Position numbers and translations under genes: made by a program | Origin: Paracentrotus lividus | Taxonomy: Eukaryota; Echinodermata; Echinoidea; Camarodonta; Echinidae | Direction of reading: 5' to 3' | Length of the DNA stretch: 64,000 nucleotides | Assembly: GCA_940671915.1 (NCBI GenBank) | Contig: CALNVZ010003426.1 | Location: 20,871,628 to 20,935,627, forward strand | Shown: positions 21,840-34,395 of the stretch, piece after piece | Layout of the letters: every line of letters begins with the position of its first letter | Numbering within the stretch: the stretch's first letter is position 1 | The notes under the pieces: generated by a model | What the model was told of the DNA's origin: nothing | Database searches by the model: none | The model's input: the letters and a program-made list of their open reading frames with translations, nothing else

Positions 21840-22700
21840 CTAGTAATTGCCCGTCAGTCAGCTGACGTGACTAAATTGAGCCTCTCGCGCGCAGCAACAT
21901 TTCAACGGATAGGGAAAGGAGGATAGACGGGAAACTCCGGCGTAGCTAGCTAGTGTGATTGTGACTTCCGTCATCGCTACACGTTTCAGCCACGGCTGGT
22001 TTAATTTCAAAGAGAATCTCGGTCTCACTCAAATCTGGAAATTGCATGTTGCCGGAGCATCATTGAAGATATTCTACCACCGTTACTCACATGTTTTCCT
22101 GTATGGATGGAAAAATAGCACCTTTGACAGGTAAGTGGTACTTGATAAGTCGTTGTTTGAAGTTTTTGTTGATACGGAATGCGTGAGGGACGGACCCTCA
22201 CTCCTCGGACAGAGACCGCGTTCCGAGGGGCCTGAGCCCGGCCCCGAGTCTGAAGGCTCTGACATTGGCCGCCCGTCGGCGTCGCTGTGCTGAGCTACTG
22301 TGATGTTGTGTTGTTTGTAATTGAGACCTCTGCTTTTTCAAACAATGTTTCCAAATTAAGGGTATGATTGGAACTTGTATTGCACAAAATTTCTTGTAAA
22401 TGTTGTACGGCCTCAATATGCATGGTCAATCATAATTGGTACTAACTATACTCTATAGACAGCGCTGGCGCCGAAGGCGACAGCGCTGTAACGTTAGAAG
22501 GGATTTGCTCATTTACGTTGAATATTGATTGGTGACCTTTTTGAAGGGTCGACCCGGAAGTAGAAAAAAATCGCTGTGCTTTTGAACAGCAGCGCATACG
22601 GCCCGCTAGAGCCGCCTGCTCTAGCCGCCTAGCTAGCTTGCTAGCAGACAGCGCTCGCGACCGGGGGTCTATATCGCCATGTACCGTACCTGCGATATGA
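21840..22700 (+). promoter_or_regulatory. CpG-rich promoter-like region, candidate 5' end of the sialidase gene
   Basis: CpG dinucleotides are far denser here than in the surrounding AT-rich DNA, for example CTCTCGCGCGCAGC at 21882 and runs between 22180 and 22680. A CRE-like GCTGACGTGAC lies near 21861. A strong splice donor, CAG then GTAAGT, follows at 22131. Together this suggests a promoter and first exon on the plus strand. No TATA box is evident. Confidence 0.55.
22091..22130 (+). CDS. Candidate first coding exon of sialidase, short N-terminus
   Basis: An ATG at 22091 opens MFSCMDGKIAPLT and ends after one base of the next codon (phase 1) at the donor GTAAGT. The visible catalytic exon at 48581 starts with two bases, AG, that would complete this codon to GAG (Glu). 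The joined product would read ...APLT-E-VFGQGDNG, a short lead into the catalytic domain as in cytosolic NEU2/3-type enzymes. Support is the CpG-rich context, a near-consensus donor and matching phase. The intron would be about 26 kb. The exon could instead belong to another transcript. Confidence 0.45.
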
Positions 22701-25643
22701 ACACAAGTTACGTGTTTGGAACTGATTTTTGCCTTCAAATATCAATCACTCATTGTTATGACAACATAAATATGTGGAAGAACCTATCTGCTCTTGTATT
22801 CTTAGTAGTTACATAAATTCAATGTGAGTATCATTTAAAAAAATATATATTACTTGTGAGAGATTCGGGGTATACCAGCCCCACAACTAATCATCCATCA
22901 GTTCCCGTCGCTTCGCGACGGGGACTGGTCAGTTTAAATTGGTACGGCCTATGCTATGGGCATGATGGGGGATACAAAATACTGTAGTCTACTCGTGGAA
23001 ATATTTGGGGTAGCAGGGCCTGACCACTCATGATACGATGTCAATACTTTAGTATTGACCTCGTGGACCAAACTGCCATATTTTGGGGAAATTTTTGCAA
23101 CCTTGTCAATGTTGTTTTATCTAAGGTTTTTCTCCTTTTTGCAATCACTTTCTGCTCCAAAATTAGTAGTAGTATATCATGTCTATGTCAATATAAGACA
23201 CGGTGAATAAGTTTTGGAAAAATTTGAAATCAAAATCATGAAAATGAATTAAAACATCACTGAATTTTTTTCCCTCTCCCACCCAAAAACGTGCGGGGAA
23301 ATTTTCAGAAAGTGGACTTTAAAAAATAATTTTTCATCCAAGAAGTAAAAAAGAAAACTTGAAAACATCTGGGATAGTAAAAGGAACATCCAAACACTCA
23401 GTTATTGAAGAAAGATAAGTGAAAATGTGATTTAAAAAAGTGAAAAATTAAGTTTGTTTTCTGAAAGTTTTCTTACTGAGTCTTGTCATTAGTCCCAGAT
23501 AGTTCAGTTGCTTGTGTGGGCCTGACCTTTATTTTTTATTTATGGAGCCAGCCGGACTCCTAAACTTGGGGCTAAAGCACTTTTTTTAGGGAGCCCACAG
23601 GGGTTTCAGGTAGCCCAAGTTTATCACGTCTGTTTTTTGGTCATAATAATGGTCATTAACTATTCAAAAATTACACACCGTCACAATACATTTTTTGTAT
23701 GACTTAAATTAAAGTTAAAGAATATACGTACCAGGTAAAAACAATCCTAGTGAAATAAGGATAAAAGTGCTCTTAAGAAATAGCATTTTTGGTGGCTGAT
23801 ACTAGAAAAACTTACAGGAGCCAGCCGGGCATGTTCAATTACTTTCTAAGGAGCTCGCCAAGGTTTTAGGTTTTAGGGAGCTCCTGTTCAAGTCAAGCCC
23901 TGGGTAGAGTGTACATTAATCTCACAGATTTTGCATGCGGATCAGCAGGCACGAATTTAAAAACCTGCACATAGGTGGGCATGCTTTCTTATGCATGTAT
24001 TGGGTTGGTATAATTGCTTACAAACACGCAGCACAACTTTAATAACAAAAATAACTGAATACTTTTCAGTAGATGACCAAAGCCGAAGTATTCCAGTGGC
24101 GGAGCCCCTGTAAAGTGTTGTGTCTAATCAAACTAGCTCTGCCACTACATTCAGTCAATATTTTCAGCATTCATAGGACATTTGTTCACTGAGAGTAGAA
24201 TGTATTGCAGTGTATGTTGTTGATGCAACAGCACGTTATTCTTTCAACAAATGAAAAATTCATGCCAGGCATTAGTGTGAAAAAAAAATGTTTTGAGTGG
24301 ATTAAGTCGGGGTTTCTGTACGTAATGTGCTGTTGTCCCGTGTATTCATAGCCTATAAAATTGCACAGTATATTTAATGGAACAAAAATGCATGCTTGAA
24401 GTTGATGATGTAGTCGTTCAATAAATTATATCACATGATCAACAACCCTGCAATCAAATGACGAGGTTATATCAACTTGTGACAACCTTACTGAGCTGAG
24501 AGAACACCTCGGTGACTATTTGGGTATAGAATAGACCCACAAATAGACAACAAAGTTCAACAACACTAGCAAAAAAAAAATGACAAGATTCTTCTAAATT
24601 ATTGTGACTGTTGAAAAGAGCACCCACATGTAGTAGATCTGTTATCATTTACATTGTGTGAAGGGCCTATTTTTGAAAACTGTAAAGCCAGAATTTTGTA
24701 TTTTTGGTAAGGAAAACTGGACAGTTTACTTTGTTGAGTCTTGAGGAAATGATGCAGTGGTATTGTTTTTCAATGATTTCAGTAAGTCCCTTTTATTTAA
24801 TTCATTGGAATCATTTTTACTGATGAACAGGAACTAGCTACGCCTGATCACTAATTATAAAGCATGATCACTACCTCCAATATTATGCTGTGTTAAAGCT
24901 GGTGAATAGTTTCGGGAGAAATAAGAAATTAATTTAGATTCACATTTAGATAAATTATGAAAGATTGAATCCATTAACAATAATAAAGCAAATTATAGTA
25001 CTTTAAATCTTGTTTTAGTGTCTTTTTATGCCATAATATAAATATAAAAAAGATGAGATGGGGACCCGTCTCAGGTTAGCGCTCACGTGGAAAACCAATG
25101 GGGATTCTCTTGTGTGGGTGTTACATACAGATTGTTCGCACTAATTTACACCGTAACCTCCGGTGTGCGATACTCTCAGCAGAGGTCTAAACGGCAGTTA
25201 AATTACGCTTCATTCAAACATTTTTAATGAAATTCATCGGAAATAATGAAAGGAATGTCACAAGATCTCTCACACATATCTTTTAGTGCAGTGAGGACAA
25301 CATGTAACCACATTTGATCGGTTTTGTGCCAATTCCTTTTTTGTTACCAAAACTATACACCAAGTTTAACCTGTAATTAAATTCCAGTCAGTGTTTACAT
25401 GTAGGTACAAAAATGTAAGCTTAAATGATTGATTATTTATGAAAATATGAATTACATAGCAGATAGAATTAGTAGGCTAGAATCAAAGTGCGAATATGAA
25501 ATAAATTAGTTTTTACTAATTCAGAACATCTGAAAACATTATAAATGACAATATACTCTGATCAATCAAAATTGTATTTCACTTTGGTCTGGATTTACTA
25601 TCAAATTCATTATTCCTGAATATATGCTTAATTTTTTGTAATA
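22131..25643 (+). other. Putative sialidase intron; no gene seen
   Basis: Mostly AT-rich. Contains a perfect-stem hairpin near 22899-22928 (CCCGTCGCTTCGCGACGGG). The phrase pairs GGAGCCAGCCGGACTCC near 23545 and GGAGCCAGCCGGGC near 23818 mark a short dispersed duplication. No exon recognised. Confidence 0.5.
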
Positions 25644-26660
25644 CAGTGGTGGGCAAAATTATTAGAACACCAAGCATATTTAAATGATTTTGGTCATTTT
25701 CATTCAGTTGACCATTTAAATACCTATAAAATGGTTGGACTGTCTCCGAAGGTCATCATTATGCTTGAAAAACTAAATGACATAGCCATGCATTGGGAAC
25801 TTGCCCCCAAGTCGCCCTTTTTATTTTACGCCACCAACAGAAAAATCTAAAAGTCTTGCCCCTTTCAGGATCAAAGTGTCATAACGTTAAACATTTTAAG
25901 CCTCTCCCTACAAAAGCCTCTCCCTACAAAAGCATATATATTCTGAAAGGAAATTTCCTGAGGATGTCAAAAATGGCGTTCATAATAACGCAGGGTGAAG
26001 TAGTCATCTTATGTGGGGATTTTAAAATTATTTTTGAAGGGCCCCAAATTTTTTATTCAGAGCCCCTACTTAAGTCCCCCTTTCCAATGACCCTTAATAT
26101 TTCACCATATTTGAATTGCTCATGAAATTTTCATTAAAACATATGCGTTTATAAGTAAATTTCTTCACTTTCATGAAAAATAATCTTAACCTTAAATTGG
26201 CAGGGTTATTTTGGTTATCTCACGACCAGGGGGTGTGCCAATCCATCCCCGCCCCATAAAACCAAATTTTCTGAAACGTGGCATGTGTTTGGGGCATGTA
26301 AGAATATATACGACTGCAAAGTTTGACACGTCTAGCTTAAACACTTTTTGAGCTACATTATTGGCATGTGTAATTGGCATTTCACGTTTTTGCATTTGTA
26401 CTACACGTTTAATACACAGGTCTATGGGGAAACTGAAAGCGCATAGCACAACAAATTTTAAAGCTGCCCATTACCTGATGGTCAAAACTATATAAATTTG
26501 GTATCACAAGATGCATAAGACTCTTCGCTATAAAGTCATGAAAGCTGTCGGCACCAAAAATGTATGATCCTTAAACTTACTTCGGCATATGTACTAGGGC
26601 ATTGAGAATCCCATAGACTTTGGGTAGCTTCGGGTGTTCTAATAATTTTGGCCACCACTG
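25644..26660 (+). mobile_element. Tc1/mariner-like element, no transposase
   Basis: TA, then CAGTGGTGGGCAAAATTAT at the left; the right end is ATAATTTTGGCCACCACTG, then TA. TIRs are about 28 bp with a TA target duplication, typical of Tc1 elements. At 1017 bp it is close to the coding length of a Tc1 transposase, yet neither strand shows one; the open frames at 25793-26125 and 26192-26449 lack helix-turn-helix or DDE motifs. It is non-autonomous. Confidence 0.88.
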
Positions 26661-27819
26661 TACATGATTGGATAAAAAAAGATAGAAAAAAGTATTTGTT
26701 TGTTTTACTGTCTGAGTGTCTGTTATTATATTGTGTATTATTTGTACAAGACTACATATATGTCTTGTTTGTTTGTACTGTACCTGTACTTGTATACCAA
26801 GACTAAAATGGTTTGAAGCTTTAAGCTGTTTTCAACCCAGAATGACCTCTGAAGTTTTAAAACAAACTTGGCTACAACAAGGTATGGTAATAAGGCTTTT
26901 AATATTCCACCTGCATTCTGGAAGCAATTATTGATTACAATGTACGTCGATGGCTCTTTATATAATTAACATAATAATAACATAACTCTTGTAACGAGCC
27001 TGACAGCAGCTTGCAGGCATTATGAAAATATTAATATTGATTTATTGATTTTCATTACCTTCATAGTGATCAATCTTTTTAATTACTTACATGCGGGTGA
27101 GCTTATGGCTTCTCTGATACATCCCCAGTCACAATGTAAAAAAAGACCACTATGAAGAACAGTCCAATATACAATGTAACTCTACCCTGAACACCCAAGT
27201 TTTAATTTTTATAAAGTTTGTCTGGTCGTGTGCCCGGAATTTACCAATATTCCTCTCTTATCTCCATAATAGATTGTAGGGTTAATGTGCAGGTATTATC
27301 CATACATGTACATCTACTTTAGATATGTAGTGAAAGGGTGCATGGTCAATGACTTGTTGTAGCCTAGACCCATGAACAGTTTGCAAAATCTGTAAGAACA
27401 TTTTTTTTAAAGACAAATTAATTATGCAGAGAACCCCAAGTAATTGATTGAATAAAAAAGAGCTGTATGTTTTGTGGGAGAAGTACCGTTCATGCTCACT
27501 TTAGAGAGAACTTGGGGGATTATTGGGGTTTGTGTAATGTATGTATAGAAATTTGTTGTCATAATGTCACTTTATGTATATTTTGTTTTATGCACTTTAT
27601 ATTTAGTAAAATCTAAAAATGCATGATTTAGCTTCAGAATAGTTGGGTGTGCCAACCCATGTTTAGAACCCAAGTATATTCTCTCCAACCCTTTCTTGTT
27701 TATTTCTCTCTCTTTACTCTGTGTAGAACCAAGCTACTTACGTTGGTGTATGTGTCCAGTGTACCTTGTATCCTATCCTGTCTGACCCCACCTGACCTTT
27801 GACCTTTGACCCTAGCATC
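26661..27819 (+). other. Putative intron; no gene seen
   Basis: AT-rich sequence. The short pyrimidine-rich stretch CTCTCCAACCCTTTC at 27682 and the repeated TGACCTTTGACC at 27794-27810 lead into the next candidate exon. The doubled TGACCT half-sites resemble a nuclear-receptor direct repeat, which is only a pattern match. Confidence 0.4.
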
Positions 27820-28048
27820 ATGGAAAGCTACGAGATAGGGAAGATATTCCTATGGCTTCTTCTTCCACTACTAATAGGATTCTTCGTATGGCTTCTTTAT
27901 CTACTAATAACGGGATATGAGGAGATAAGGAGGATATTCCTATGGCTTTTTCATCCTTTGATACGCCGATGTAGAAGAGAAGAGCCCCCATTGAGGGAAC
28001 CATTGAGGACTGATGACAGTGACTATTGGTGTGAGGACGAACCTGAAG
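27820..28048 (+). CDS. Candidate alternative 5' exon of sialidase, hydrophobic membrane anchor
   Basis: An ATG at 27820 (context ATCATGG; in-frame TGA at 27793) opens 76 codons plus one base, ending at GAAG then GT at 28049, phase 1. The peptide starts MESYEIGKIFLWLLLPLL and contains a very hydrophobic stretch at residues 9-32, a second one at about 41-48, then basic RRCRREE and an acidic end with DYWCEDEPE. Residues 4-20 and 33-49 are related (YEIGKIFLWLLLPLLI and YEEIRRIFLWLFHPLI), visible at DNA level as an internal duplication. Phase 1 fits the catalytic exon at 48581. The donor GTGCTA is weak. It would give a membrane-anchored sialidase; without RNA this is inference, and a separate gene or retained fragment is possible. 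Confidence 0.45.
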
Positions 28049-28444
28049 GTGCTATATATTTATCTTTTCTATCATTTATTATTTGCATGACCCACATCAA
28101 TTTTTACCGTCTGTCTTTGTACATGTAAATCTGTCATCCATTTGCGTGTGTGTGTGTGTTCTTTAAAGTTGTGCTTTTGCTTTGTTTATATTGTAATAAT
28201 TTTATAGATCGTGGAATAATTCCTATTCCCAATTACTAAAGTTTTACTGCTTCATTTGTAATGAAACGTCGCTGCTTTCGTGACAAAAGAGCTAAGGCCT
28301 CCTTGCTTAACTGACAGAAAAGAATTAAATTCATTAATTTATCAACCCAACAAAACATTAGAATTTATGAAAAATTAGAAGAGGGAGGACATAAAAAACT
28401 TCAAAATCAATAAAGAGTAGAAGGACAATCTTGATCAAATAAAT

Positions 28445-28476
28445 TTAATAATAATAATAATAATAAAAATAATAAA
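28445..28476 (+). repeat. AAT microsatellite
   Basis: About eight AAT units with one interruption. Confidence 0.9.
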
Positions 28477-28768
28477 GCCAAGAGGCTCATTGAGGAATAC
28501 ACCACTGTTGTCTGCTACCGGTAGAGACTGAAAGAATGAAGTTTTCTTGAAGTTTCTGAGATTTCATTTTTGAGTGTTAATGTTATTAACCTGTAAATAT
28601 ATATATTTTTATCAGTCTTAATTGACTTAATCTAATTATTAGGTCCATGTACAATGTTAGTCTTAATTAACTTGGGCACTAATAGTGTACTGCATCATGC
28701 TCTGTTTATGGGAATATTGAGCCATCGTGTCTTGTAACCTCTAATGGGCTCCATTATCATTTGATGTG

Positions 28769-28826
28769 ATGCAGGGGAAAAGAGCCCCTGTAGAGGAGTA
28801 TGGCTATTGGTGTGATGTTCCTCAAG
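28769..28826 (+). CDS. Candidate alternative 5' exon of sialidase, short; duplicate of the end of exon 27820-28048
   Basis: From ATG at 28769 it encodes MQGKRAPVEEYGYWCDVPQ plus one base and stops at CAAG then GTGCCA, phase 1. Its end is clearly related to the end of the exon at 27820-28048: both have AGAGCCCC, TATTGGTGTGA and CCT-AA-GGTGC at the splice junction. So a duplicated exon end has either become an alternative first exon or decayed. Read as an internal exon after CAG at 28772-28774 it would be phase 0 and not compatible with the upstream exon, which argues for use as a first exon or not at all. Confidence 0.35.
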
Positions 28827-29281
28827 GTGCCATACTTGTACCATTCATGTTTATTTCAGCATTTTCACACTGCATATGAGTGGGACCCAAGTCAAATATT
28901 TTCTTCTCCTTGATACACTGCCTCCTTAAACATAAGTATTCTTTTAGGTTTATCTAAGTTACCACATGAGTTGCAGTTCCTGAACTTGAACTCCTTACAT
29001 ACACCTCCATCTACATACCGGTACATCCTCCTTCTATCTAAATACTGTTCACCCAACCCTATTTTTTTGTATGTGAGCTTTCTACTGTTCCTTTGCAATA
29101 TACATCCTATTTATTTGTTAGTGATGAATTGAATCTGATGTCCTACAGGGGAAGAAAAAAAAAAAAAAAAAAATCAAAATTAAGTTTGAGAAAGTACAAT
29201 TTTTAACAAAAGTTGTACAGTGGCTTTGTTAAACTTAACTTACTGTGAGGTTGACATTTAGCCGAGAGCAGTATGAATCCA

Positions 29282-29484
29282 GGGGGGGTGTTTCACAAAG
29301 AGTTAAAGTCGCACTTAAACTTCTACGCGCATCTTGTTTTATAACGCGCAATTTAATTGATAGATTTCACAATGGCACGCATCACGTGAGCATGGTCAGT
29401 CCAATGAGGTGATGAGTAATGTAACGCACGAAACTAACGATTTAAGTGCGATTATTAAGTCTAACTCTTTGTGAAATGCCCCCC
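29282..29484 (+). mobile_element. 203-bp palindromic MITE
   Basis: Starts GGGGGGTGTTTCACAAAGAG and ends CTCTTTGTGAAATGCCCCCC; inner arms TTAAAGTCGCACTTAA and its rough complement extend the inverted repeat. CCAGG or CAG flanks both ends. The end sequence and possible 3-bp duplication would fit PIF/Harbinger, but this is tentative. Confidence 0.8.
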
Positions 29485-29593
29485 AGGACCTGTTTTTTTT
29501 TTTTTTTTTTTTTGCTAAAATAACCAGAAAACTTCCAAGTACATTCTCCTGTTTTTTGTACATACAAAGTTCAAAACCATTTTCCACATTGTT

Positions 29594-29602
<9 letters not shown>

Positions 29603-29631
<29 letters not shown>

Positions 29632-29642
29632 AAGAGATCTGA
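29603..29642 (+). repeat. GA microsatellite
   Basis: About 15 GA units with one imperfect end. Confidence 0.9.
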
Positions 29643-30304
29643 GAGAGATGCACAAAGACATGATAAAGCTTGACACTGGATGTGTTTTATGATGTACTGG
29701 TGTCAGTATACTGAGGAGTCATCTGTCTATAATCAGCATTCGATTATGACTGGTGCGATGTAGTGATATTATTAACAGGTGTTTGGATGTAAACCTCATC
29801 ACTTCAAGAACATGCTTATAATCAAGATGGAATCTTCAAGGGGAAGACCAACCTTGTTGAAAAGTTTATTTCAGAATAAGTGCTTCAAGATCAAATAGAC
29901 AGTGTCAAGGAAAGTTTGAATTTTTTTTTTTTTCTTGCAATATAGATTTTATGTTTTAACATATTTGTATTCATAATTTAAAGACTAGGTTTTCAAATAT
30001 ATATAAATATTGTCTTAATATCACTCCTTGATTGGTTTTGCATGAATATTTAAAAGATATTTCCAACATTCTTGAATGTTTTGATGAAGTAAATGATTCA
30101 TTAAATTGTGTTTCCAATTGAATATGCTACCATGCTCTTCTTTCAACTAAGAAACTGAAAATTCAAAGAAATAAGCTACGATTGTAACTGCCTATTAGTA
30201 TTAAAATCAGGAATAGGAGAGTTGGTGTGCATAGCAGAAAGGGGGGTAAAAGACAGAAAATGGCTGGACTGGTTTTTCATGCAAATGGATTATTGTCTGC
30301 TTTT

Positions 30305-31316
30305 GGGCAAGTCCACGCTATTTGTTCCCAAGGTGGTGATTTTCAACTTTTTGACCATTTTTGTTTGTTTTTTTGTTGTTGTAAAGGTATACATAATGTG
30401 TCATATATCACCATAAAGGGTATGAAATGAACTTAATGCAAATGAGGTCAAAAAGTCATTTCAAGTTCATGTGACATCACAAGGCTCATTAATATTCACG
30501 AAAAAAAAGAAAAAAATGCATTAAAAATTCTACCATTTAGAAAATATGTTTGTCATAGGAGTACAACTAAAAAGTATATATTTTCTTTTTCTATATTTTC
30601 TTGGCTAACTCTGGTGAAAATATCATAAACCTAGCACATAGCTTTCCATATATTAATAGACTTAAAATATTCAGGTCTCAGAAGTTATATAGTCTCACAA
30701 AAGTTACTGAGCTCATGTAAAATCATGCATTTTTATTACTCACCCTCCCACCTTTAGAATTGAAACAAAATTTTTTGTTTTTACATTTGCGTTTTGTATT
30801 ATGTTTCTTTTGTTTTATCAGAGAGATTTTTTAACAAAAGATGTTGCTACGCCTTGGCTACACTAATATGTTTAATGAAAAATATTATAGGGAAAATTGT
30901 CCCGTTTGTTACGTGTCCCGTTTGTTACCTGACATATTTTTTAAAACTTGACCTTGCCAGAAAACTTGAAGTTGTATCACCATTAAAATATGTACTAACA
31001 ATGTTTATTACATATTTAAGAGGATAAGACTATGCAAGTTTAGATCTGCTTTTTAATTTCAGAGTTATATGTGAACAAAGTCAAAATTTGAAAACACCAT
31101 TTTTTCTGATCCCGTTTGTTACCAACGAATAAATGATCATAAATTAATTATGAATTGACTTATTTCAACTATTTTTTATGTTTTTGTTGAAGATTCTTAG
31201 TATACCTTCAAGAATATACCTAAGGATTGAGATTTCATTTAAGATTTTTCAAACAAGCCCTATTTTTGGCTCTGAATGTCCCGTTTGTTACCGCGCAAAA
31301 TAGCCTGGACTTGCCC
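30305..31316 (+). mobile_element. 1.0-kb element with TIRs and four TCCCGTTTGTTAC repeats
   Basis: The ends GGGCAAGTCCACGCTATTTG and AAAATAGCCTGGACTTGCCC are inverted repeats of about 20 bp. The motif CCCGTTTGTTAC occurs at about 30901, 30919, 31112 and 31280; ATTTGTTCCC just inside the left end may be a degenerate copy. No transposase is encoded. A target duplication was not found. Confidence 0.75.
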
Positions 31317-31969
31317 ATTTACAAAATTTTAGGGTGGGGTGATAGCCCTCCTGCACTGCACTGAATTGTGACACCTCCTCCTTAAATTAAAAGAAACTGG
31401 AAACCTCTTGAGGGTATTCTGTACAATGTTATATTCTCTTCTGTATGGCAATGATGTAATACCTGACCTGATTGAATTCAGGCTTATTAAAACTGTAATG
31501 AAATTCTCATAAGGTAAACTCTCAATAGCCTAAATTAAATAAGCTTTCTTATTCTGCATGAAGGCTTTGTTTAACTCATTTAGAAATTATTAAGGGAGAT
31601 TTTAATTTATGCCATCAGCTTATTGGGTATGTACATGTATATGGGGTTTGAATTTTCGTGCTAGTTTACAGCACTAAAATCCTTTTAGGTATCGTAATAA
31701 TGCCACACTCACACAAGGTGAGGTATTTGGGTATAGTGTACCTGGTGGGAATTCGTTTTCTAGAGCACCATAATGACAGCCAAGTGAAGTTAGGGTCGTG
31801 GAATGAGTGACTTGTATATGTATGGTGTCAAAGCACACTGATAAAAAAATGGTGAAAATAAGCATGAAAAGAGGCTAATTGCAGTTATTGCAAAGAAAGA
31901 GAGGGTGAGAAATTGAGAATGAAAGAGGTAGAGAGATAGGGGGAGATAATAGAGCTAGAGAGAACGAGA

Positions 31970-31972
31970 GAG

Positions 31973-32029
<57 letters not shown>

Positions 32030-32030
32030 A
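31970..32030 (+). repeat. GA microsatellite with terminal G run
   Basis: Long GA run followed by a run of about nine G. The flanking 31900-32290 is also rich in GAGA. Predicted Ser/Leu-rich peptides on the minus strand are artefacts of this repeat. Confidence 0.9.
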
Positions 32031-33739
32031 TAGAGATATATATACATGTATTAATATCAATATAAAAGGAGGTCAGGAGAAAACGACAGAGTCATAGAGG
32101 GAGAGAGACATAATGAAAGAGATTCATGTATGTACATGTATATAGAAAAAAAAAGAGAGGGAACGTTTGAGATTGAAATACATATAGAGTTAAACAGAGA
32201 AAGAGAAAGTGAGAGTGAAAGAAGCTAAACAAGATAGAAAAACAGAGAGAGAGAGAGAGAGAGAGCGAGAGCGGGCGATGAAGGAGGAGAGAGGAATGGA
32301 AAGAGAGGTACAGTTTGAGCATGGATACTACTAGAAATCCATGGTTTGAGGGATATTGATGGGAGAGTAGCATTTGATTAAACTTTAATCTATTGGATAT
32401 TAGCATGCTAATCAACAACCAGTGTGAGTTTAATTTAGAAAAGGACCAAATCTCGACTTGAGCGATCGGATTACCTATAACGTATTGAGCACATATTTGG
32501 TTGTACTACTAGTGTTTGTACATGTAATGGAATTCACACCGATCACACAGCCTTCACCTTGCTTGCTCACAAAGCATTTGCATCAGCTTAAACCACCACG
32601 CTATGACTGCCCAATTTTTTTTTTTTATATTATTTTTTTTTTTAGGGGACGGGGGGGGGGGCTAGAAGCTATTAACTTAATAAGATTAAAATGACTAATG
32701 TATGATCCAAAATAAAATTGCATAATGTGACCATGGACATTTTAACTGTTTACCACATTCTATTGACAAGAGGAACTCAAATCCTCAACATGATTTGCAA
32801 CACTTCAGGAGTGAAAAGATAATTTTAATAATAAAAAAGGTAAATCTGTATCTTTTTACATTGTTTCCAGATCGTGCTTTTGTGCTTAAAGTACGTAGTA
32901 ATAAAAGAAAAATATCACGGTGATAAATTTTTATATAAAAGTATATAGATTAATTTGGCTATTTATTGATAGAAATAGTTTTTATTTGACTAACAATTAT
33001 CTCATACATGTATCTGAATGAAATAAGTTTAAAGGTTGGGAAATAGAGCTAAAAATATGTATGGTATGTATCCCTGAGGAATTGCCTGAGCTATTAATGC
33101 TAAAACGAATTTTCATTATCGTGCAACTTTAGAAGGGGTTAAATGCCCAAGTGTATTACTATAGGTCATGCATGTAAAGGAATTACCATTAGCAACATAG
33201 GTTGCCAATTTGACGACACAGTAAATAGAGTGTGTCGTCTAACACTCTCTCTATGGAGCAGGCTGGATTGAGCTTGCGTAGGTAGCGCTCTTGAAGAGTG
33301 GAATTTAATAACGGAAGCTGTAACTGTGGGATCGATTGGATTCAATTGATGAAGGCACTAGGGTGCACGCATTGAACCGGGGTTATTAAAGGCCGTATGT
33401 ACAGTAGTAATAATGGGACTAAAAAATAGTAGAACAATGGGGTGTTTGAGACATTGAATTTTGATCGTTTTAGAAAATTTCTTTGCAAACGTAGGCCTAA
33501 TATTAAAGTATTTGCGAATATTTATTAATGTAATGCATTGAAACAATAAACTGTTTAGAACTCTTTACAAAAATTTGATGAATTGTGACTAGAGCACTTC
33601 CTAGTACTCTAACATCTCCAATTTTTCTAATGTTTGCTCTTCTTTGAGATACTTCCTTTTGCGGAGCCCAGATGGCCAGATAGGATTTCTGGTGGCCATT
33701 GGTCCAGGGCGCGGCCAGTGCTAAATTGGAACCATGTTA

Positions 33740-34300
33740 AAAAGAATTTGAGTCAAAGCCCTTATAGTCAGCAGTAGATAAACACTCTTTTAAGACACAA
33801 CAGTGAAAAGTGTCTGTATTAAAATATTTGATTTAAAACCCTTTTAATACTCAACAGTGAAGATAGACACCCTAGCCGTTCGATGTGTTTGTATTAAAGT
33901 GTTTTAGTCAAAAAACATGACAGCAACACCATTTTGAGTGACATCCATTTAATGTCTCTGTATTTGAATAAAAAACATTCTAGTACTCAGCAGTGGATAA
34001 ACACTCTTTTGAGTCATGACAGTTGAGTGTGTCCGTAGAATATTTGAGTCTAAAAACCCTTCAAATACTCAGCAGCAGATAAACACCCTTTTTAGTCACA
34101 GTATTTGAGGCAAAACCCTTTGAATATACTCAGCAATACCCTTTTGAATCACAGGCGGTTAAAATGTGTCTGTACATATAAAAGTGTTTTCCCCAAAGCC
34201 CTTCTAAAACTCAGCAGTAGATAATTGTCCTCTTGAGACAGTACGACAGTCAATATGTCATACTTGAGTTAAAGTCCTTTTGACTGCCAGCACATGGTAG
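33740..34300 (+). repeat. Degenerate minisatellite, period about 75 bp
   Basis: About eight diverged units share the order TTTGAGTC-AAAACCCTT-ACTCAGCAG-AGATAAACACTCTTTT. Copies of the ACTCAGCAG segment fall near 33773, 33852, 33990, 34068, 34129 and 34211. Unit length varies from about 60 to 80 bp. Each unit keeps both a CTC-AGCAG and a GTGTCTGTATT-like part. Confidence 0.7.
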
Positions 34301-34395
34301 TTATATACACCCATCATTTCACACTATCCACCCTCCTCCCAAATCGCCTCATTAGATGGTGCTTCACTAGCTCAAGCAAAAAAATAGCGCTCTTA

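Noticed and set aside
25793..26449. Open frames inside the Tc1-like element as transposase pieces
   Set aside because: No helix-turn-helix or DDE-type motif on either strand; the two frames lie on opposite strands.
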